NCBI RefSeq assembly: GCF_007752345.1
Contig: NZ_CP036299.1
Coordinates: 372,001 to 436,000, forward strand
DNA length: 64,000 nucleotides
Direction of reading: 5' to 3'
Source: Planctopirus ephydatiae
GTDB lineage: Bacteria > Planctomycetota > Planctomycetia > Planctomycetales > Planctomycetaceae
Each line of letters opens with the position of its first letter. The stretch's first letter is position 1. The notes under the pieces are model-generated. The model worked only from the letters and a program-made list of their open reading frames with translations. It searched no databases and was not told where the DNA came from. A program made the translations under genes and the position numbers. Shown piece by piece: positions 1 to 8,273 of the stretch.

Positions 1-2018
1 CACCAGCCATTTGTTCCCGGATTTGTGGCCAGCAGCGAGGAGCGATTCCACACCAGCTCTCCGTTATGGAGCCGATAAGCCCGGATTCCCTGCGATGTCA
101 CCACGATCACACACTGTTGATCCAGCGGCCCGGTCTCAGTCACACCAGCCACGAGAACTCCATCAGCAACCGTCTTCGACCAGAGCTGTCGTCCATTCAG
201 GGACCAGGCCGACAATTGATTGGATTCCTGCGAAGTACCAATTAACACATTGTTCGAGAGGAGCAGCCTGGCTTCACGCCAACTGCGCCACCATTCATCC
301 GGTAAATATCCCGGCGGCAGATCGGCCCGTTGAAATGGACTGGTCGATGTATGAATCGGCAGCGAAGCTCGCCAGTCGATCGATCGCGAAGCCAGATGGA
401 TCGAGATCACTTCTCCCACGCCCGTGGTAACTATGCAGTTCGTGCCATCCCAGACCATCGCAACGGCACTCCTCTGCAAAACGGGATGGAGAGCCGGTGG
501 TTGAGACAGTTGACCTAAACCGAGCGACCATTCAAATCGGCCATGCTCCCGATCCACCACATACAGCCCCAGATTCTGGTCTTTCTCAGTCAGAAACAGG
601 AGTTGATCATCAATCAGCAGTGGAGGGCCCAGAAACATGGTCTCGCTGAAGGGATATGTCGAACCACTGCTCTGGCTTCCCAGACGCCAGAGGACTTTCC
701 CAGTCGCCATTTCCACTGCACTGAGCAGTCGATGAGCTGGGCGGCCATCTGTGCGCGAAGGAATGCGGTCAATCAGATAGAATCGATCGTCATCCGGAGT
801 CATCTGGGCATAGATCGTCTGCGAGTTTTCCAGCCCCACGATCGCTTGCCAGTCCTGGAGTGATAACGCTCCACGCTCCCATGTTTCATTCCGGATCAAT
901 GGTGCCGGCACAGTCCAGACGATTTTTTCTGTCTGTCGATCTCTCGCCACAAACTTGAGTGGATCGCGTGTGATCACCAGATCTTCCGTGATCAGGGGCT
1001 GCAAAATCGAAACTGTAGCGATCCCGCGGGATCGCAGATAATGCCGGACCTGAGCCGTTCGATTTTCCCATAAATGAGGCTGCTGAGAACCGTCGTCAAT
1101 CATTCTCCTGCTTATGACCGCAGTCTGATCTGGAACTGTCTCGATGCGCGAGGAGACTTTCTGCTCAGACTTTTGTGCCGGCCAGATCTCATCGCTGAGG
1201 CGCTCTTTCAAGAGCCGCAGCGCATGACCTCTACGTTCTCGCTGCCCTGATCGAGTTGCAAAACCCGGCTGTTCATTCAGCACTCCACTGGCTCGCGCTA
1301 GCTGGGTTCGCCGGGCCACATTGTCGAACTTCAATAGTGGATGCTGAGACAACTCAAAGTATATCGAAGCTGCCAGCTCAGCCTGACCGCGGTCACGAGC
1401 CCTGGCAGCCAGTTCTTCCCATGCCTTGATCCCAGCGGCCGACAGGTCAAACTGCAAACTCAATTGAAGCAGTCGTTCTCCACGCGATTCATCCACGGGT
1501 AACTCGCGGTAAGCCAGATCGGCCGCAAGTTGAATATCTTTCAACAACGTCTGCTGTTGATACGGCAGCAGCTGATTGTACCACTCTCGCCGGAGCCGCC
1601 AGACAGCGTGAAAAGTCGAGCTGTTTTCGGAAGTTGTCGTGACCGCTTTGGGATCGATGGCCAGCACTCTGTCGGCAATCACAATCGACAACTCTCGATT
1701 TCCAGTGCGCAGAGCATTGGTCAGTTCTCGTAACTGACGTGTGGTGGCTGGTGAGATCTCCGGGCGAAGCTGCCGGGCCAGCGTCGCCTGTAAAGAACTT
1801 TCTGGTGAGGAGTGAACCGTCACATCAGCATTCGAGAGCTCTCGCTCCTGTTCAACGGGTTGGTTTTCTTGAGCAAATGCCGCTGCGGGTAAGCAACTCA
1901 TTCCGAATATAAGCACCAGGCCCACGATCACCGACGTGAAAAACGCAGGCAGAACGAACGCAGATTGCAGGCGATTGATGCCTGATTGCCGGGCAGTGAT
2001 TGTCGAGAACATGCTCAT
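1..2018 (-). CDS. PQQ-like beta-propeller repeat protein, secreted (3' end missing)
   Basis: The minus strand is open without a stop from position 2018 to the window edge, so the gene is truncated at its C-terminus; about 672 residues are visible. Two ATG codons (2018 and 2012) are in frame; 2018 is used, and no strong Shine-Dalgarno sequence is seen. A hydrophobic segment ending in AAAFAQEN near residues 30-45 looks like a signal peptide. The N-terminal third is alpha-helical in character. The rest carries repeated segments of the type GKVLWRLGS, GRFEWSLGL, IDWRASLP, GRQLWSK and GELVWNRSS, which are the Trp-containing blades of BamB/PQQ-like beta-propellers. Such proteins in planctomycetes are exported and of unknown partner. 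The role is unknown; a scaffold or binding function is inferred from the fold. Confidence 0.8.
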   Translation of the reverse strand, partial: MSMFSTITARQSGINRLQSAFVLPAFFTSVIVGLVLIFGMSCLPAAAFAQENQPVEQERELSNADVTVHSSPESSLQATLARQLRPEISPATTRQLRELTNALRTGNRELSIVIADRVLAIDPKAVTTTSENSSTFHAVWRLRREWYNQLLPYQQQTLLKDIQLAADLAYRELPVDESRGERLLQLSLQFDLSAAGIKAWEELAARARDRGQAELAASIYFELSQHPLLKFDNVARRTQLARASGVLNEQPGFATRSGQRERRGHALRLLKERLSDEIWPAQKSEQKVSSRIETVPDQTAVISRRMIDDGSQQPHLWENRTAQVRHYLRSRGIATVSILQPLITEDLVITRDPLKFVARDRQTEKIVWTVPAPLIRNETWERGALSLQDWQAIVGLENSQTIYAQMTPDDDRFYLIDRIPSRTDGRPAHRLLSAVEMATGKVLWRLGSQSSGSTYPFSETMFLGPPLLIDDQLLFLTEKDQNLGLYVVDREHGRFEWSLGLGQLSQPPALHPVLQRSAVAMVWDGTNCIVTTGVGEVISIHLASRSIDWRASLPIHTSTSPFQRADLPPGYLPDEWWRSWREARLLLSNNVLIGTSQESNQLSAWSLNGRQLWSKTVADGVLVAGVTETGPLDQQCVIVVTSQGIRAYRLHNGELVWNRSSLLATNPGTNGW

Positions 2019-2190
2019 TTCTGCACCTGAGCCTCACGTTTCTGACAGTCTTCTCTCTCCACGACACAGCGATTGCTCAGCAATTTCCAATTAAAAAATG
2101 ACCTCAGAATAACTTCGTGCAGGTTATGTACCACGAAGTCACAGAATACGATATGTGAGGCATATCCCGACCAACGCGTGCCCTTCTAAA

Positions 2191-2217
2191 ACCCTCGCCC
2201 GCGTCCTCATGGGAGAG
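2191..2217. repeat. partial copy of a dispersed CCCTCGCCCGCGTC repeat
   Basis: The stretch ACCCTCGCCCGCGTC followed by GGGAGAG matches the left part of the repeat at 62167-62210. It lies in the 210 bp between the propeller gene and the stop of the phosphohexomutase-like gene. The right arm of the longer copy is missing, so this copy would not form the same hairpin. The rest of the gap (2019-2190) holds nothing I can name. Confidence 0.5.
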
Positions 2218-2228
2218 CCGGATGTTCC

Positions 2229-3611
2229 TCATGGACTCAGATCGCGTGGTAAGCCCGCCTTGTGAGCGGCCAATTGTTGAGAACAGGGACGATCCGAGCG
2301 ACTGAGCGATCTCAGCAATGTGCCAAACACACGCAAAGCATCGCAGACGGCCAGGTCTTTGCGCAGAAGCCACCATTGGGGAGAGCCGTTGGTACCCACT
2401 AAACATTTTCGACTCGTGAGTGCTTTCGTCATCGTCTGGATCGATGGGCCACCATCGAGACTCACAAATCCCCACCGTTCGAAATCGGTGTGCCAATGAG
2501 CCCAGGCCGTCGTTGTCAGACAGATTTCTAATGGTTGTTGCGAGGGAGCCGTCAGAGGTTCCTGAGCCAGTTCAATCGCCAGCAGCAACGTCACATCCTG
2601 CATCGAGAGCCACGTCCCCTGTTCATCGACAGCAGTCAACGTTTCACCATCCGGTGCGAAATAGCACCCCAGATGGGCCTGCTCCTGACGAACAGTCTCT
2701 TCCAGAACTCTCAGCGAGGCGGAAGTATGACTCGATAAATCCCGATGCACAGCCGGCAGCGAGAGCGGAATCAACCGGCACGGATGATGTTCCGTCAATC
2801 GCTTCAATCGCTGAAAGAGGAGTTCATTCTCACTCCCGCAAACCACAGTCAGCGGGCGCAGCGCATGAAACTCTTCCTGTAAGGTCTGATCCTGCTCAAA
2901 GTGGAGAAGAGGTGAGTATCGACCCAGCTGTCTGGCATGGGCATAAGTTCCCGTGTGAGATTCCTCACTGAGCCAACGCAATTGCTCAATCGATGGCCAA
3001 GCCAGGCCATCCGGCCCGATCAGGTCGAATCCCGTCCAGGCAGGGCCATATCCCGAACCAGTGATAAAGATCGCCAGCACACTTTGGAACGATGACATGG
3101 CCAGGGTCAGATCGGGCTTTCGGCAGAACCCCAGATCAGCAATATCCTTCCCCTGCTGTCTGAGGCCTTTAACCAGCCCTGCGGCAATCTCTGGCGAACT
3201 GACCCGCTCATCATGACCAATCACCACTCTTGATGTCGTCCCGACAGGCGAGGCTTCTCCCCCGAAAGCCCCTTCGCTCAAAGCCTTGCCAATCGCTCTG
3301 CCCCACTCCACCGCACGAGTGCGATGCATCACATTCAGATAAACCGCCCGGACTCCACCCTCCGATAGGATCTCTTCTTCACGGTTTTCAAGGATCGGTG
3401 CCACAGGGAAACTGACTGGCAGCAGTCCTTGTTCGTCGCGAGCCGGGCAGTTCCGACAGAGGGGATAATGAGCCGCCAGTCGCGCCAGATGCACACTGCG
3501 GCTGATCGAATACGTTTCCCCCGGACAGCGATACGTGCCCCCCGGTAAAGCACCTGGGGCCACTGCATCGATCGGAGGAAATATCTCTGATGGCTCGTCT
3601 GCCGGTGCCAT
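2229..3611 (-). CDS. degenerate phosphohexomutase (phosphoglucomutase/phosphomannomutase-like)
   Basis: The protein is about 460 residues, normal for alpha-D-phosphohexomutases. The region GGVRAVYLNVMHRT then VVIGHDERVSSPEIAAGLVKGL matches the first phosphohexomutase domain (the usual VVVGxDxR...S segment). Where the family has the phosphoserine loop TASHNP, this protein reads ITGSGYGPAWTGF; where it has the metal loop DGDxDR it reads FAPDGETLTAVDEQG. Both catalytic loops are therefore altered. Ahead of the fold sits a Cys-containing segment (RCPG, then LCRNCPAR, a CxxC). ATG 3611 has AGAG eight bases upstream; a GTG at 3638 is an alternative that adds nine residues. Enzymatic activity is doubtful; a sugar-phosphate-binding or regulatory role is inference. 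Confidence 0.7.
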   Translation of the reverse strand: MAPADEPSEIFPPIDAVAPGALPGGTYRCPGETYSISRSVHLARLAAHYPLCRNCPARDEQGLLPVSFPVAPILENREEEILSEGGVRAVYLNVMHRTRAVEWGRAIGKALSEGAFGGEASPVGTTSRVVIGHDERVSSPEIAAGLVKGLRQQGKDIADLGFCRKPDLTLAMSSFQSVLAIFITGSGYGPAWTGFDLIGPDGLAWPSIEQLRWLSEESHTGTYAHARQLGRYSPLLHFEQDQTLQEEFHALRPLTVVCGSENELLFQRLKRLTEHHPCRLIPLSLPAVHRDLSSHTSASLRVLEETVRQEQAHLGCYFAPDGETLTAVDEQGTWLSMQDVTLLLAIELAQEPLTAPSQQPLEICLTTTAWAHWHTDFERWGFVSLDGGPSIQTMTKALTSRKCLVGTNGSPQWWLLRKDLAVCDALRVFGTLLRSLSRSDRPCSQQLAAHKAGLPRDLSP

Positions 3612-3690
3612 GGAACAATCTCTACAACTGCCGGCCACTCACAAGACCAAACCCACACGATCACACAGAGGGAACTTATACACACATGAT

Positions 3691-3770
3691 GATGCAATGG
3701 CCCCCTATGTGATGCAATGGCCCCCTGTGTGATGCAATGGCCCCCTGTGTGATGCAATGGCCCCCTGTGT
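3691..3770. repeat. 4 x 20 bp tandem repeat upstream of the phosphohexomutase-like gene
   Basis: Four contiguous copies of GATGCAATGGCCCCCTGTGT occur; the first copy has A for G at position 17 and the other three are identical. The array begins about 80 bp upstream of the start of the minus-strand gene at 3611, so it probably lies in its promoter or leader, and it directly abuts a copy of the dispersed hairpin repeat (3771 onwards). Near-identity suggests recent expansion by slippage. Confidence 0.9.
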
Positions 3771-3818
3771 GCCATGCTTGCAGCTCTGGGCAAGCATGTT
3801 TTCGCTACCAACACAGCT
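3771..3818. repeat. dispersed hairpin repeat, copy A
   Basis: The core is a perfect 9 bp inverted repeat, CATGCTTGC (3773-3781) and GCAAGCATG (3790-3798), separated by 8 nt. The sequence after the hairpin (TTCGCTACCAACAC) is shared with copy B near 10.26 kb, so the repeated unit is longer than the hairpin, roughly 50 bp. It lies between the nusB 3' end and the phosphohexomutase-like gene. Confidence 0.85.
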
Positions 3819-3908
3819 CTGTTATCTCCCGGGAAACGAATGACACATCAACCGTCGTGGTCATCCCTTTCATTATGTCGCCATCTGGCACGACCGATAG
3901 AAGACTTC

Positions 3909-4418
3909 TCACGCAGGAGCTTCTTCTTCTCCATCGGCTGGCTGTACTGACTCTGTCGTGGCGTGCACTTCTGAGGCGTGCGCTTCTTCAGCAGGCTTTG
4001 CAGCGCGTGCTCTTTTCTCGGGTGGCAGTAAACGATCCAGAATGCCGTTCACAAACGAGCCGCTATTCGCACCGCCAAAAGATTTGGCCAGTTCGAGAGC
4101 TTCATCGATCACCACGCGGTGGGGCGTATCGGTCTGCAGAAGTTCATAGGCACCTAATCTCAGCACGTTGCGATCTGTGGGTGCCATGCGACTGAGCGAC
4201 CAGTTGACCGCTGCTTCTTCGATTCTCTTGTCCAGCGCCGGGCGGAATTCCATCGCCCCGGAAAAGAGCCCCCAGGCAAAGCGAGAGAGCGTTTCATCCG
4301 GCAACTCGGCCTGAATCATCTGACGAATCTGCTCGAAGCCCACATCGGGATTGAGATCCTTCAGATACAGCATCTGAAGCACGACTTCACGGGCTTTGTG
4401 GCGGCGGGACATTGACAT
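3909..4418 (-). CDS. nusB: transcription antitermination factor NusB
   Basis: About 169 residues. The start [18 protein letters not shown] is the classic NusB N-terminus (R-x-x-A-R-x-x-x-x-Q-x-L-Y), and the C-terminal part [14 protein letters not shown] ... [30 protein letters not shown] is the family signature. NusB binds the boxA RNA element with NusE (ribosomal protein S10) during rRNA antitermination. A charged, Ala-rich tail of about 35 residues follows the core. ATG 4418 is chosen because 4412 and 4418 both precede the conserved motif, whereas the further-upstream codon at 4466 adds unrelated sequence. It is last in the minus-strand series coaE-rho-ribH-nusB; the 218 bp gap to ribH shows no gene. 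Confidence 0.93.
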   Translation of the reverse strand: MSMSRRHKAREVVLQMLYLKDLNPDVGFEQIRQMIQAELPDETLSRFAWGLFSGAMEFRPALDKRIEEAAVNWSLSRMAPTDRNVLRLGAYELLQTDTPHRVVIDEALELAKSFGGANSGSFVNGILDRLLPPEKRARAAKPAEEAHASEVHATTESVQPADGEEEAPA

Positions 4419-4636
4419 GAAAGATCCGAGGTACAAATCACAGACGGAAACAAATGATGATAACAACCTGCAACCGGGAAGAAACTCTCAGCGATTCGGA
4501 GCATTCCTTCAGGACGCTAAAAAATATGGATTTGAACACGCAGGCTGTTCATGGTGACATCAGATGACGGGCCTCAGGATACGGGCCATCGATCCTTTCC
4601 CCAGCAGATGTCGGGCGAAGGATTTATGGGTGAGAG

Positions 4637-5116
4637 TTATTTCTCATGACGGGAAAGTTCGATGAGCACGTTGCGGGTTTCAATCGCTGCCAGTGCCGCC
4701 TCAACACCTTTGTTCCCCGCTTTCCCGCCCGATCGATCCAAAGCATGATCCATCGTCGGGCAGGTCAGCACACCGAAAGCCACCGGGATGCCATACTCCA
4801 GAGCAATCTTCTGCAGGCCGGCCGCCACCTGCTGGTTGATGTATTCGTGGTGAGTGGTCTCGCCCTGAATCACAGCCCCCAGGCAGACAATCGCACCATA
4901 TCTCTTGGATTGTGCCAGCCTCTGTGCCACCACAGGCAACTCGAACGACCCGGGGACATACACCACCGTGATCTGATCTTCGGGCAAACCGTGCCGACGA
5001 TACGTTGAAACGGCTCCCTCCAGCAGGCGGTTGGTCACGAGTTCATTGAACCTCGAGACGACAATCGCCACTGGTTCTTGAGGAGCAAGCAGTTGAGCTT
5101 CAATAGTGCGCGTCAT
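4637..5116 (-). CDS. ribH: 6,7-dimethyl-8-ribityllumazine synthase
   Basis: At 159 residues this is the normal length. It condenses 5-amino-6-ribitylaminouracil with 3,4-dihydroxy-2-butanone 4-phosphate, the penultimate step of riboflavin synthesis. Visible family motifs are VVSRFNELVTNRLLEGA, VPGSFELPVVAQ, CLGAVIQGETTHHEYI (with the catalytic His), and the C-terminal GIPVAFGVLT and AGNKGVEAALAAIE. The ribH-nusB order is common in bacteria. ATG 5116 is the only start that preserves the N-terminus; its Shine-Dalgarno sequence is weak. Confidence 0.95.
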   Translation of the reverse strand: MTRTIEAQLLAPQEPVAIVVSRFNELVTNRLLEGAVSTYRRHGLPEDQITVVYVPGSFELPVVAQRLAQSKRYGAIVCLGAVIQGETTHHEYINQQVAAGLQKIALEYGIPVAFGVLTCPTMDHALDRSGGKAGNKGVEAALAAIETRNVLIELSRHEK

Positions 5117-5209
5117 ATCAGCTTTGATACTGGAAAGAGTACAGGATTCAACAAAGTATCATCGAGAGTCGATCGACTTGAACAGAACATGACTCTGCTC
5201 AGGTATCCA

Positions 5210-6772
5210 TCAACTCAAATTCATTGTACTCAGGAACTCTTCATTCGTCTTGGTCCGCCGCAATCTGGATGTCAGCAGTTCCATGGCTTCTACGGGGTTC
5301 ATGTCACCCACGACTCGGCGTAAAATCCAGATTTTACGAAGTTCTTCTTCGTTAAACAGCAATTCTTCCCGGCGTGTCCCCGAACGATTGATATCAATCG
5401 CCGGCCAGACTCGCTTTTCAACCATCCGGCGATCCAGGTGCAGTTCGGTATTCCCTGTCCCCTTGAACTCTTCAAAGATCACATCGTCCATCTTGCTGCC
5501 TGTATCAACCAGAGCTGTGGCGATAATCGTCAGACTGCCCCCTTCTTCGACATTGCGTGCCGCACCAAAGAATCGCTTGGGATGCTGCAGAGCGTTCGCA
5601 TCGACACCACCTGTCAGAATCTTTCCCGAATGAGGAACTTCCGAGTTCCACGCGCGGGCCAGTCTGGTGATCGAATCGAGAAAGATCACCACATGCTGAC
5701 CGTACTCAACCATGCGTTTGGCCTTCTCAATGACCATCTCTGAAACCTGAATATGTCGGCTGGGAGGTTCATCGAACGTGCTCGAAATGACTTCGCAATT
5801 TCGCCCTTTGACCTGCCGTTCCATATCGGTCACTTCTTCGGGGCGCTCGTCAATCAGCAGCACAATCACATAGACATCAGGTTCATTGGCAAGGACAGCT
5901 TTCGCCAGATTCTGCAGCAGAATCGTCTTGCCAGCCTTCGGTGGCGAAACAATCAGTCCTCGCTGTCCCATCCCAATGGGAGCAATCATATCGACCACGC
6001 GTGAACTGTAATCTGAAGATGTTCCGGCCAGCTTCAGTCGACGCTCGGGATGCAAAGGTGTCAGATCGTCAAAGAAGACCTTCTCCGTCAGCAAATTCGG
6101 ATCTTCACCGTTAATCGCCTCGACCCGTAACAAAGCAAAGTAGCGCTCGTTTTCCTTGGGCGGACGAATCTGACCAGCGACAGTCGCTCCATTCCTCAGA
6201 CCGAAGCGGCGAATCTGGCTCGGTGACACATAGATATCATCCGGGCACGGCAGATAGTGATAATCGGGACTGCGCAGAAACCCGAAACCATCGGGAAGAA
6301 TTTCAAGCGTGCCTTCACCGAACATCAGGCCATGCAGCTTGGTGCGCTCTTTGAGAATCTTGAAAATCAAATCCTGCTTTTTGAGCCCGGTGTACTCGGT
6401 AATGTTCTCCGCTCGGGCAATGTCGATGAGTTCTTTCATCGTCAATCGCTGGAGTTCAGCGACATGGATTTCGTTTTCGCCGTTCTTCGCTTGCTCGTAC
6501 TTGTCGTCGCCGGGAAGCGGCTGGTCGTCGTCATCAGGTGGCAGAGCCTGCGATCGAGCGAGTGGTGGCGCACTGAACTCTTCTGTTCGACGATCGACTC
6601 GATCCTGATCTTGTTCGCGCACAGGTTCTCGACCGGCAGCAGAGCCGCTCGTAGACGTCGCACGACCTGACTGAGATTCCCTTCGGAAGGAACCTAGCGG
6701 GATGGGCGGGGCCTCTCCGGTGGCAGAGGCTTCTGTCGAACGATTCATCGAGGCACGAGGTTTCATGGTCAT
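5210..6772 (-). CDS. rho: transcription termination factor Rho, with acidic N-terminal extension
   Basis: This hexameric RNA-dependent ATPase translocates along nascent RNA and releases stalled polymerase. At 520 residues it is about 100 longer than E. coli Rho. The extension (residues 1-100) is low-complexity, Ser/Arg-rich and then Asp-rich ([13 protein letters not shown]). The Rho-N helical domain covers roughly 104-146 and the cold-shock-like RNA-binding domain about 150-225 ([18 protein letters not shown]). Walker A is PPKAGKT at 277-283; downstream are [27 protein letters not shown] and the Q/R-loop segments. Its ATG overlaps the coaE stop as ATGA, so the two are probably translationally coupled. 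Extended N-termini in Rho are often disordered and affect RNA loading, but no function is shown here. Confidence 0.96.
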   Translation of the reverse strand: MTMKPRASMNRSTEASATGEAPPIPLGSFRRESQSGRATSTSGSAAGREPVREQDQDRVDRRTEEFSAPPLARSQALPPDDDDQPLPGDDKYEQAKNGENEIHVAELQRLTMKELIDIARAENITEYTGLKKQDLIFKILKERTKLHGLMFGEGTLEILPDGFGFLRSPDYHYLPCPDDIYVSPSQIRRFGLRNGATVAGQIRPPKENERYFALLRVEAINGEDPNLLTEKVFFDDLTPLHPERRLKLAGTSSDYSSRVVDMIAPIGMGQRGLIVSPPKAGKTILLQNLAKAVLANEPDVYVIVLLIDERPEEVTDMERQVKGRNCEVISSTFDEPPSRHIQVSEMVIEKAKRMVEYGQHVVIFLDSITRLARAWNSEVPHSGKILTGGVDANALQHPKRFFGAARNVEEGGSLTIIATALVDTGSKMDDVIFEEFKGTGNTELHLDRRMVEKRVWPAIDINRSGTRREELLFNEEELRKIWILRRVVGDMNPVEAMELLTSRLRRTKTNEEFLSTMNLS

Positions 6773-7695
6773 GGCGAGGGCTGCCTGACTAACTGAGAGG
6801 TGATTTTAAGGGGCTGGTGCCAGATTGACAGGTTGACACACCACCACGCGCTTTCAAAGTTTGTCAACGAACAGACGAGTGGCAAGGCCATGCCAGAAAA
6901 CGGCCGAGGCTCGTCAAATGGCCACTTCACATCACACAGGCTGGCGGCATTTTTTACGAAAGATGAAACACCATTCTGAGAAGCCGCTTTTCCCGGTTCC
7001 TGCGCGATCGTGGTGACATCGGAACTCTCCGCATGAGACGACGTGCCAGGTGGTGCTTTCAACCACGATAGAATCGCGTCTCTGAGAGCCGTCGTTGCCG
7101 AATTCGTTTTGAGGTCGTTGAAAATGACCAGATCGGCCACGGAACGCTTAGCATCCAGTGACCACTGGCTCGCTTCCCGTCGGGCCAGTTCTTGCATCGA
7201 CCAGCCACGCCCTGCGATCTGTGCATGACGATCGGCTTCGTTTGTATCGATGTAAACCAGCAAATCACACAGAGTACGCCAGCCAGTCTCCAACAGGATC
7301 GCTGCATCAAGAATGACAGCCGCGTATCCGGAATGAGCAGCATGCGCGATCTGTTGGAGTAGCCTCGATCGAATCTGCGGATGCACCACCTGTTCGAGTT
7401 GTTTTCTCGCAGCCTGCTGAGTGGGGAGTTCTCCAAACACCTGGGTCGCCAATTGGCGACGGTCAATCTCACCATCGGCACCAAGAATCTGTCTGGTGAA
7501 CAGTTCCACCAGCCGGGTGCGAACCGCCTCTTCCCGCAGCACCTCATGTCCCACACGATCTGCATCCAGCACCAGCCAGGGCGGTTCCACATCGACGGCA
7601 GCACTCCGCGCGACGAAACTCTTCCCGGAGCCAATCGCTCCCAGAATTCCGACGACAGGGACTTTTCGAGTGCTGATCGCAGACTGCGATGTCAT
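6769..7695 (-). CDS. coaE: dephospho-CoA kinase with unusual C-terminal tail
   Basis: CoaE phosphorylates dephospho-CoA on the ribose 3'-OH, the last step of coenzyme A synthesis. The P-loop GAIGSGKS is at 19-26, followed by [13 protein letters not shown] (substrate-binding Asp), [10 protein letters not shown] and [13 protein letters not shown]. The kinase core ends near residue 213 ([11 protein letters not shown]). The remaining 95 residues resemble no CoaE domain and contain an odd stretch rich in Trp and Cys; family members are usually about 200 residues. The tail runs exactly to the rho start (ATGA overlap), so it may be a read-through into former intergenic DNA that was kept because it couples rho translation. 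A frameshift in the assembly is an alternative explanation. Confidence 0.9.
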   Translation of the reverse strand: MTSQSAISTRKVPVVGILGAIGSGKSFVARSAAVDVEPPWLVLDADRVGHEVLREEAVRTRLVELFTRQILGADGEIDRRQLATQVFGELPTQQAARKQLEQVVHPQIRSRLLQQIAHAAHSGYAAVILDAAILLETGWRTLCDLLVYIDTNEADRHAQIAGRGWSMQELARREASQWSLDAKRSVADLVIFNDLKTNSATTALRDAILSWLKAPPGTSSHAESSDVTTIAQEPGKAASQNGVSSFVKNAASLCDVKWPFDEPRPFSGMALPLVCSLTNFESAWWCVNLSIWHQPLKITSQLVRQPSP

Positions 7696-7837
7696 GGAAG
7701 ATTACCAGCAGTACTTAACTAAGGAAGGTGGTTTGAAATTGGAGCGAGAGATGACGGACGACGGGTTCGATGAATTCATCCAAGGTTATGAAGGAATGAT
7801 GCCAATGTTTGACACACAGGTGATGAGGTGCAGTTGA
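7694..7837 (+). CDS. possible small protein of 47 residues (doubtful)
   Basis: An ATG whose bases overlap the coaE start codon (the shared tetranucleotide is CATG) opens a 47-codon frame, [13 protein letters not shown] and so on, rich in Asp, Glu and Met. No ribosome binding site is seen, because the upstream sequence is the coaE coding region. Codon use in this stretch is less GC-rich than its neighbours. I recognise no family. It may be real, but a remnant is equally likely. Confidence 0.2.
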   Translation: MEDYQQYLTKEGGLKLEREMTDDGFDEFIQGYEGMMPMFDTQVMRCS

Positions 7838-8273
7838 AAGTGCTTATCGGGCGGACTCTGGGAACGTTGATCAATAGAAATGGTTCGTTGTGAATGATTC
7901 GTTGCAGGTGGGTTGGTGCTGTATTGATATGGCAGGCGATGTTATCGACAGATTCCCATTCAGGATTGCCAGAAGATGTCGTGATGAAGTCAGAGCCGGA
8001 TGGGAAAGTCGTTAGAATCGAGGGACAGATCAAGACGACACAAGGACTTGTGCTCAATTGGGTGAGTAAGACTGATTTCAGAACATGACCAGAGAATCAC
8101 ACAATACGGATACCCGCATTCTCATTTGAAGTTGGCTCCTTGCCAAATTCAGCGACAAAACACTGGAATCACGTACCTTATTACCTATATCCTGCCCCTC
8201 CGCACCGCGAGTGTCAACCAAAAAGCAGGTCATCTCACTCCGCAGCATCACACAATCACATGCTTAACTATTG
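7838..8273. other. gene-poor stretch, possibly decayed coding DNA
   Basis: No convincing gene is present. A frame from 7894 to 8088 ends in a hydrophilic, protein-like sequence (EPDGKVVRIEGQIKTTQ) but has no ribosome binding site. The base composition is lower in GC than the flanking genes. The 3' part of the gap must contain the promoter of the OleC-like gene; no clear -35/-10 pair could be assigned. Confidence 0.35.

Noticed and set aside
1-1733. Several plus-strand frames at the left edge
   Set aside because: They are antisense to one continuous minus-strand beta-propeller frame with regular Trp-containing blades.
3691-3770. The 20 bp repeats as a CRISPR array
   Set aside because: The copies are contiguous without spacers and there are no cas genes.
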